This document shows, in pieces, positions 58,721 through 64,000 of a DNA stretch of 64,000 nucleotides (the stretch's first letter is position 1; the number at the start of each line of letters is the position of its first letter). The notes below the pieces were generated by a model. It had not been told where the DNA came from and made no database searches. It was given only the letters and a program-made list of their open reading frames with translations. The position numbers were made by a program, and so were the translations under genes. The stretch lies in the NCBI GenBank assembly GCA_946414075.1, contig CAMKNA010000006.1, positions 26,615 through 90,614 on the forward strand. The letters are read 5' to 3'. The stretch is from an uncultured Fibrobacter sp. (lineage in GTDB: Bacteria > Fibrobacterota > Fibrobacteria > Fibrobacterales > Fibrobacteraceae).

Positions 58721-59998
58721 ATGTCCAAGATCGAAACTTTGTGCGTACAGGGCGGGTGGCAGCCGAAAAACGGTGAACCCCGCGTCCTTCCCATCTACCA
58801 GAGCACCACTTTCAAGTACGAGTCCAGCAACGCCATGGCCGACCTGTTCGACCTAAAGGCCAGCGGCTACTTCTACACGCGCCTGCAGAACCCCACCAAC
58901 GACGCCGTGGCATCCAAGATTGCGGCCATGGAAGGCGGTGTTGCCGCCATGCTCACCAGTTCCGGTCAGGCGGCAAACTTCTTCGCCGTGTTCAACATCT
59001 GCGAGGCGGGCGACCACTTCATCAGCACCAGCGCCATCTACGGCGGTACCAGCAACCTCTTCAGCGTTACCATGAAGAAGCTCGGCATCGAATGCACGTT
59101 CGTGGACCAGGACGCTAGCGACGAGGAAATCGAAAAGGCCTTCCGCCCGAATACCAAGTGCTTCTTCGGCGAGACGGTTGCAAACCCCGCCGGCAAGATT
59201 CTGGACCTGGGGCGCTTCGCCGACATCGCCCACAAGCACGGCGTGCCGATGATTGTGGACAACACGTTCCCGACCCCCATACTCTGCCGCCCGATCGAAT
59301 TCGGCGTTGACATAGTGACGCATTCCACCACCAAGTACATGGACGGTCACGCCATGGCCGTGGGTGGCTGCATCGTGGATAGCGGAAACTTCGACTGGGA
59401 AGCCCATCACGACAAGTTCAAGGGCTTAACCGAACCGGACCCGAGCTACCACGGTCTTGCCTACACGAAGGCTTTCGGCAAGGGCGCCTTCATCACGAAG
59501 GCGACTGCCCAGCTCATGCGCGACCTCGGCAGCATCCAGGCGCCGCAGAATGCGTTCCTCCTGAATGTTGGCCTTGAAACGCTTCACCTGCGCATGCCGC
59601 GCCACTGCGAGAACGCTCTCGCCTGCGCGAAGTTCCTGCAGAACCACCCGAAGGTGGCCTGGGTGGACTACGCGGGCCTCGAGGGCAACAAGTACCACGA
59701 ACTTGCCAAGAAGCAGTTCAAGGGCGGGCTCCCGTGCGGCGTGCTCACCTTCGGTATCAAGGGTGGCCGCGAAAAGAGCATCCAGTTCATGGATAGTCTC
59801 AAGCTGGTCTGCATCGTGACCCACGTGGCCGACGCCCGCAGCTGCGTGCTGCATCCGGCAAGCCACACGCACCGCCAGCTCAGCGACGAACAGTTGATTG
59901 AAGCAGGCGTTGCTCCGGACCTGATCCGCTTCAGCGTGGGTATCGAGAACGTCGAAGACATCATCGCGGACCTCACGCAGGCTCTCGACAAGGTGTAA
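58721..59998 (+). CDS. metY: O-acetylhomoserine sulfhydrylase (MetY) family enzyme
   Basis: This 425-residue PLP enzyme makes homocysteine from O-acetylhomoserine and sulfide, a step to methionine. It has FYTRLQNPTNDAVASKIAAMEGG, SAIYGGTSNLF, ETVANPAGKILDL, IVDNTFPTPIL, the Schiff-base lysine in HSTTKYMDGH, and VTHVADARSCVLHPASHTHRQLS with RFSVGIE near the end. Length and motifs fit MetY rather than MetB, which is about 40 residues shorter. A near-palindrome and a strong promoter lie upstream. It converges with citrate synthase over a shared terminator. Confidence 0.9.
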   Translation: MSKIETLCVQGGWQPKNGEPRVLPIYQSTTFKYESSNAMADLFDLKASGYFYTRLQNPTNDAVASKIAAMEGGVAAMLTSSGQAANFFAVFNICEAGDHFISTSAIYGGTSNLFSVTMKKLGIECTFVDQDASDEEIEKAFRPNTKCFFGETVANPAGKILDLGRFADIAHKHGVPMIVDNTFPTPILCRPIEFGVDIVTHSTTKYMDGHAMAVGGCIVDSGNFDWEAHHDKFKGLTEPDPSYHGLAYTKAFGKGAFITKATAQLMRDLGSIQAPQNAFLLNVGLETLHLRMPRHCENALACAKFLQNHPKVAWVDYAGLEGNKYHELAKKQFKGGLPCGVLTFGIKGGREKSIQFMDSLKLVCIVTHVADARSCVLHPASHTHRQLSDEQLIEAGVAPDLIRFSVGIENVEDIIADLTQALDKV

Positions 59999-60015
59999 TC
60001 GAAACTTCGTTTAAC

Positions 60016-60046
60016 AAAAAGTCCCGGCCTAGCGCCGGGACTTTTT
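60016..60046. terminator. Bidirectional terminator between metY and gltA
   Basis: GTCCCGGC and GCCGGGAC form a perfect stem with a short CTAGC loop, flanked by AAAAA and TTTTT, so it works for both converging genes. Confidence 0.92.
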
Positions 60047-60064
60047 ATATAAGGTGTAATCGCT

Positions 60065-61354
60065 TTATCGCTTGTTGCGATCGATCCAGGGGCGTGCCGT
60101 TGCGCCGGTGTAAATCTGGCGCGGCCTATTGATCTTGCTCTGCGGGTCGTCGTGCATTTCTTTCCAGTGGGCAATCCATCCGGGCAAGCGTCCGATGGCG
60201 AACATCACGGTGAGCATGTTGGTGGGAATGCCCATGGCGCGGTACAGGATTCCGGAATAGAAGTCCACATTGGGGTAGAGCTTACGGGCTATAAAGTAGT
60301 CGTCCTTCAGGGCGGCTTCTTCTAGCTTCAGCGCGATTTCCAGCAACGGGTCGTTGATGTGTTCGTGTTCGAACACCTGGCCCATGAGCTTCTTCAAAAC
60401 TTTTGCACGAGGGTCGTAACTCTTGTACACCCGGTGACCGAATCCAGAAAGACGGAACGGGTCGTTCTTGTCCTTGGCCTTTTCCATCACCTGTTCGATA
60501 GTCATGCCGCTGTTCTGGATACGGAGCAATGTCTCGAGAACGGCCTGGTTGGCACCGCCGTGGAGCGGGCCCCACAGGGCACAAATGCCGGCGCAGATGC
60601 TGGCGTACAGGTTGGCCTGGGAGCTGCCCACCATGCGCACCGTAGAGGTAGAGCAGTTCTGCTCGTGGTCGGCGTGCACAATCAAAAGGGTGTTCAGCGC
60701 TTTTTCCATGATGGGGTCCAGGTGGTAGGGCCTGGCCTTACTGCTGAACATCATGTTCAGGAAGTTGCTGCAGTAGCTGCGTTCCGCCTCGGGGTAAACG
60801 AAGGGTTCACCGATGCTTGCCTTGTAAGAGAAGGCCGCGATGGTGCGGATCTTGGAGATAAGGCCCGCCGTGGTCAGCTCGAAGGCGCTGGCGATGTTTT
60901 CGTCGTCGTAGAAACGGGGGGTGAAAAGGCCCACGGCGTTCACGATGGAGCTGAGAATTCCCATGGGGTGCGCGCTAGGCGGCATCTCGCGGAAAAAGTG
61001 CAGCAGGTTCTCGTGGAGCAGGGCGTTTTCGGTAAGCAGGGTACGGAAATGGGAGAGCTGTTCCGGATTGGGGAGGTCTCCGTAAATCAGGAGCCACGCG
61101 GTCTCCGGGAAGGTGGCTTTTTCAGCCAGGTCCTCGATGGAGTAGCCCCGGTAACGCAGAATACCGTTCTCGCCATCTACGTAGGTGATGGCACTCTTGG
61201 TGCTGCCCGTGTTCAGGTAGCCATAATCGAGAGTAACCAGTCCGGAATCTTTGCGCAGAGAACTGATATCGAGACCGGTTTCGTTCTCGGTGCCTTTGAT
61301 AACAGGGAGCTCGTAGCTCTTTCCATTATAGTTCAGTGTTGCCTTTTCGGACAT
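60065..61354 (-). CDS. gltA: Citrate synthase
   Basis: This 429-residue enzyme condenses oxaloacetate and acetyl-CoA. It is of the Gram-negative type II form: a short N-terminal beta domain (LNYNGKSYELPVIKGT), the first catalytic His in LHGGANQAVLETL, a second in GFGHRVYKSYDPRA, and the catalytic Asp in YPNVDFYSGILYRAMGIP. The start at 61354 has GGAGGA. In anaerobic fermentative bacteria it feeds 2-oxoglutarate synthesis. It stands alone between two terminators or gene ends. Confidence 0.95.
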   Translation of the reverse strand: MSEKATLNYNGKSYELPVIKGTENETGLDISSLRKDSGLVTLDYGYLNTGSTKSAITYVDGENGILRYRGYSIEDLAEKATFPETAWLLIYGDLPNPEQLSHFRTLLTENALLHENLLHFFREMPPSAHPMGILSSIVNAVGLFTPRFYDDENIASAFELTTAGLISKIRTIAAFSYKASIGEPFVYPEAERSYCSNFLNMMFSSKARPYHLDPIMEKALNTLLIVHADHEQNCSTSTVRMVGSSQANLYASICAGICALWGPLHGGANQAVLETLLRIQNSGMTIEQVMEKAKDKNDPFRLSGFGHRVYKSYDPRAKVLKKLMGQVFEHEHINDPLLEIALKLEEAALKDDYFIARKLYPNVDFYSGILYRAMGIPTNMLTVMFAIGRLPGWIAHWKEMHDDPQSKINRPRQIYTGATARPWIDRNKR

Positions 61355-61387
61355 TGATCCTCCGGAGAGCGGTTCAAGAACCGCCGA

Positions 61388-62680
61388 TTACTTCATCTTC
61401 AAAACACAATTATAAATATTTTCGAACAGCTTGCCCAGCTTGTCGGTAGGCACGGCGCTGAATGCTACGCGGATAAGGCCCGAAAGCATGATAGTACCCG
61501 TGCTGTAGTCGCTGATGAGCTTCTGGCGGAGCAGTTCGGCATCTACACCCTTGGGCTTGATGCACATGAAGTAGCCGCTGTTGCAGGGCATGGCCTCGAA
61601 GGCGTCCTTGTATTCGGGGTGGTCGGCCAGCACCTGCTTGATGATGTCGTAGCGCTTCTTGAGAATGGCGAACTTTTCGGCCTTCTGCTGCAGGTATTCC
61701 GGGCTCTGGAAGGCGGCCAGCAGAATCTTCTGGCTAATGCTGGGGGCGTTAGAGATGTTTCCGCGGACAACGCCGGCGGCCTTGTCTTCCAGGGCCTTCA
61801 GCTGGGCTTCCGAGGCGCCCTTGAAACCGAAACTCATGAACCCGACGCGGAAACCCCACACATAGTCTTCCTTGGTGGGGCCGTCCAGCTTGACGGCCAG
61901 CAGGTTCTCGTGGGCGTCCACGATCTTTGTGAAGATGGATTCCTTGGTCACGCCGTCCTCATAGACCAGTCCAAAGTAGGCGTCGTCTAGCAGAGCCACC
62001 ACCTTGTTGCCGGCAGCGGCACATTCGGTGAGGATCTTGGCGATTTCCACCGCTTCCTTTTCGGTGGCGGTGTAGCCCGTGGGGTTGTTGGGGAAGTTCA
62101 GGAGCACCACCTTCTTGTCGCTCTTGCTTTCGGCAAGGGCTTTCTTCAGGGCTTCGGTATCGAACCCGCCGTCTTTGAAGGTGTTGAAGGTCTTGATCTT
62201 TGCGCCGCAGCTGTTCTCGAACACCAGTTCGTAGTTGTCCCAGTACAGGTCGGGGATAATCATCTCGTCGCCCGGGTTCAAGAATAGGTAGCCCGCGCAG
62301 CTGATGGCGTGGGTCAGGGCGCAGGTTACCACCGGGTTACTGAAAGACTTGGTGGCAAGGCTCGGGTTCTTGCGGACAATCTGCTCTTTCCAGGCCTTGC
62401 GCAGGTCGGGGTTACCGAAGCTGGGGGCGTAGAGGAAGGCCTGCTTGGGCAGGTTCAGGCTCTTGAGCACGCAGTCGAGAACCAGGGGGCTACCGTCGTC
62501 TTCCAGGGCGGTGCCGATGGTGGCGTTGATTTCTTTGCCCTTGGCTTCGGCGCCCTGGCCCAGAATGCCCTTGCGCGGGAAGAAGATGGCCTTGCCCCTT
62601 TCGGAAAGCATGGAAAGTACGCTGCAGCCGTTTGCGGAAAGTTCCGCGTTGGCCTGTTCTGCGAGAGGATTGTAGCTCAT
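61388..62680 (-). CDS. PLP-dependent aminotransferase, class I/II fold
   Basis: This 430-residue aminotransferase has LNFPNNPTGYTATEKEAVEI, LLDDAYFGLVYED, the likely Schiff-base lysine in DGPTKEDYVWGFRVGF and a C-terminal MLSGLIRVAFSAVP. This class occurs in several phyla and is close to aspartate/aromatic aminotransferases, but the substrate cannot be stated. The track extends to 62932 through a structured repeat. The ATG at 62680 has an AAGG site and begins the family's N-terminus (SYNPLAEQANAEL). It lies 33 nt upstream of gltA on the same strand, so the two may be co-transcribed. Confidence 0.88.
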   Translation of the reverse strand: MSYNPLAEQANAELSANGCSVLSMLSERGKAIFFPRKGILGQGAEAKGKEINATIGTALEDDGSPLVLDCVLKSLNLPKQAFLYAPSFGNPDLRKAWKEQIVRKNPSLATKSFSNPVVTCALTHAISCAGYLFLNPGDEMIIPDLYWDNYELVFENSCGAKIKTFNTFKDGGFDTEALKKALAESKSDKKVVLLNFPNNPTGYTATEKEAVEIAKILTECAAAGNKVVALLDDAYFGLVYEDGVTKESIFTKIVDAHENLLAVKLDGPTKEDYVWGFRVGFMSFGFKGASEAQLKALEDKAAGVVRGNISNAPSISQKILLAAFQSPEYLQQKAEKFAILKKRYDIIKQVLADHPEYKDAFEAMPCNSGYFMCIKPKGVDAELLRQKLISDYSTGTIMLSGLIRVAFSAVPTDKLGKLFENIYNCVLKMK

Positions 62681-62850
62681 GACCTTAGTCCTGTTAAAAA
62701 TTCCGAGGCCAAAGATAGAAAAATAGGGGCTAGAGGCTAGGGGCAAGTGGCCTGCGGGTGCGGAAAAAAGCGGATAAAGACGACTCAAAGCCCGCTGTTT
62801 TTCATTTTTTGAAAAAGAGAGCATCGTACCTCTCAGTAACCGAGTCGATT

Positions 62851-62943
62851 CGGGCGTTCCCCGCGCACGCGCGGGTCGGGCTTTACTCGCTACGCTCCCG
62901 GAGCCTGTGGTCTCCGCACTGCCGTGTAACAATCCCTAACGCA
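62851..62943 (-). repeat. Structured GC-rich intergenic repeat, second copy
   Basis: This is the inverted relative of the repeat at 19935-20047. On the minus strand it runs from GCGTTAGGGATTG through CCCGACCCGCGCG to GGGGAACGCCCG. It contains CCCGCGCACGCGCGGG as a perfect inverted repeat. It occupies most of the 338-nt gap before the phosphoesterase. The rest of that gap (62681-62850) is A-rich and holds no gene I can support. Confidence 0.6.
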
Positions 62944-62983
62944 AAAGTTCCGTATCGCAAAAAAAAGACTCGCGGTTTACCCC

Positions 62984-63014
62984 TTGACACGCAAAAACAG
63001 TGAGTATAGATTTA
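62984..63014 (+). promoter_or_regulatory. FCB-type promoter of the metallophosphoesterase gene
   Basis: TTG at 62984-62986 is followed after 20 nt by TAGATTTA at 63007-63014, one base off TAnnTTTG, ending 4 nt before the ATG at 63019. There is no Shine-Dalgarno, so the mRNA is probably leaderless. Confidence 0.55.
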
Positions 63015-63018
63015 GACC

Positions 63019-63861
63019 ATGACCTACTACTTTGTCAGTGATTTGCATGTCGATTTCTATGCGCCGATGGCCCGCACTGTCGCCATATTGCGCAAACATT
63101 TTGAAGTCTTCTTCGAACGCAACTTTTTACCGGCGGATGTCTGCTGCATCGCGGGCGATATTGCGAACAATTACTTCACCTACGTAGAATTCCTGAAGTT
63201 CATTGCCGAAAAATACGGTGCGGTTTATGTGTGTCTCGGAAACCACGACATCATCACCGAATATCTGGGGCGCTTCGGAGCGGACAAGGAATTTGCTACA
63301 TCCGAAAGCAAAATAAAGTACTTCCTTGCCGAAGCAGAAAAAATCCAGAACGTTCAGTTACTTGAAAACCGCATCGCAGATGGTATCGCAGGTTGTATGG
63401 GCATGTGCGATTTCAAATACAAGCATACACCCGCTGCATCCGAAATTACGAACAAAATTCTGTGGGCGACGCGCTGGTTTGACGGAATCCATTGGAAATA
63501 CATGCAGAACAACACGGATAAACTCTGGCGGCATTATGACAGAGTTTTCCGCAACCTTACTGCAAAACGCCCGAAAATTACGATGTCGCACTTTCTGCCA
63601 CTGGAATTCGAGATGGCGGAACGGTACCGGCAAGACCCCTGCTCGAATTTCTTCTATTTCCACGGGGCGGAATATCTCGAGAACCTGGATGACGGGAGTA
63701 TTTGGCAGGCGGGCCACACGCATACCGCCATCAAGCGCGAATACACCGACCCGCTAGGCAAAAAACACTTGCTACTCTGCAATCCCGTGGGCTATCCCGA
63801 CGAGAACCCCTTTGCGGAACATGGGCTAAAACGGGAAGATTTCTTGGTGGAAGTGGGGTGA
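63019..63861 (+). CDS. Metallophosphoesterase
   Basis: This 280-residue calcineurin-like phosphoesterase has the classic metal motifs in order: SDLHVD near the N-terminus, GDIANN, GNHD, SHFLPLE and GHTH. The enzyme would hydrolyse phosphoesters at a two-metal site. The substrate is unknown. Cysteines near GCMGMCDF may be structural. It has no signal peptide. It is preceded by a promoter with no space for a leader and followed by an AT-rich 139-nt stretch (63862-64000) in which I see only a possible start of the next gene at the very edge. Confidence 0.88.
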   Translation: MTYYFVSDLHVDFYAPMARTVAILRKHFEVFFERNFLPADVCCIAGDIANNYFTYVEFLKFIAEKYGAVYVCLGNHDIITEYLGRFGADKEFATSESKIKYFLAEAEKIQNVQLLENRIADGIAGCMGMCDFKYKHTPAASEITNKILWATRWFDGIHWKYMQNNTDKLWRHYDRVFRNLTAKRPKITMSHFLPLEFEMAERYRQDPCSNFFYFHGAEYLENLDDGSIWQAGHTHTAIKREYTDPLGKKHLLLCNPVGYPDENPFAEHGLKREDFLVEVG

Positions 63862-64000
63862 AAATTACAAATATTCAAAATTGTAGTCGTTTCCTTGACA
63901 TTTTGATAGTTGTTAAACTCTGAGTCCTAGAAAAAAATGTTAAAATTCTACGGCATATTTGCAAAAGTGCCGTGATTTTATTATATTAAGGACATGCCCA

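Noticed and set aside
62681-62932. N-terminal extension of the aminotransferase ORF in the track
   Set aside because: The extension is encoded by the GC-rich repeat and A-rich spacer. The ATG at 62680 begins the conserved protein with its own ribosome site.
63994-64000. Possible start codon (ATG after AAGGA) at the right edge
   Set aside because: Only two codons are visible, which is too little to support a gene.

Overview
The window looks like chromosome from a member of Fibrobacterota, most likely Fibrobacter or a close relative. The main evidence is four lipoproteins carrying the Fibrobacter succinogenes major paralogous domain (TIGR02145-like, with motifs such as DxRDGQxYKT, IWMAxNLNY, CPxGWHLP and VRCxKD). 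Other signs agree: a GH5 cellulase and a CE2-like esterase, secreted proteins with C-terminal beta tails like type IX sorting domains, anaerobic-type oxygen defence (reverse rubrerythrin), and promoters with the TAnnTTTG -7 box known from Bacteroidetes. I saw no rRNA, tRNA, CRISPR array or insertion sequence.

Layout. 1-2.7 kb: the 5' part of a PLP sulfur-amino-acid gene (metB-like) behind an attenuator-like leader, then an alpha/beta hydrolase, an AhpD-like protein and a TSCPD protein, all minus strand. 2.7-14.2 kb: a tightly packed plus-strand run with a degenerate M6-protease-like secreted protein, a sulfatase-modifying-factor-type lipoprotein, an NlpE-like lipoprotein, a LytTR response regulator, a signal peptidase I with a large insertion, an Ig-like lipoprotein and an exonuclease-DinG helicase. 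14.2-20.1 kb: an accessory region with dispersed palindromic repeats, a RhuM-PLD protein behind a long hairpin, a G9 tract and three tandem Fibrobacter-paralogue lipoproteins. 20.1-25.1 kb: an XPB/Ssl2-like protein without helicase motor, a monohaem cytochrome c, a CE2-like esterase and a membrane diguanylate cyclase.

25.1-36.4 kb: a membrane pyrophosphatase, then an isoprenoid/housekeeping operon (polyprenyl synthase, dxs, SpoU methyltransferase, pyrF, unknown), an MlaD-like protein with a TPR-like partner, and an M18 aminopeptidase. 36.4-42.0 kb: a cell-surface glycan set (GtrA, FAD oxidoreductase, two polytopic glycosyltransferases). 42.1-45.1 kb: two BatC-like proteins followed by a Y-family polymerase with a YolD-like partner. 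45.1-53.4 kb: GH5 cellulase, EamA transporter, glucokinase, RhlE-type helicase and a large GLUG/InlB-repeat surface protein. 53.4-64 kb: BASS transporter, KtrB/KtrA potassium uptake, reverse rubrerythrin, a lone nuoA, another Fibrobacter-paralogue lipoprotein, metY, citrate synthase, an aminotransferase and a metallophosphoesterase.

Functionally the window mixes central metabolism and cell-envelope work of a fibre-degrading anaerobe: cellulose and acetyl-ester hydrolysis outside, glucokinase inside, pyrophosphate-driven ion pumping, methionine biosynthesis from both ends of the window, and many surface lipoproteins. The most interesting pattern is regulatory. Many genes have a TAnnTTTG-like box only 4-8 nt before the start codon and no Shine-Dalgarno sequence, which suggests widespread leaderless mRNAs. 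The best protein-level oddities are an M6-like protein whose HExxH motif is replaced by NQVGR, and a lipoprotein whose signal peptide is partly encoded by a dispersed palindromic repeat.
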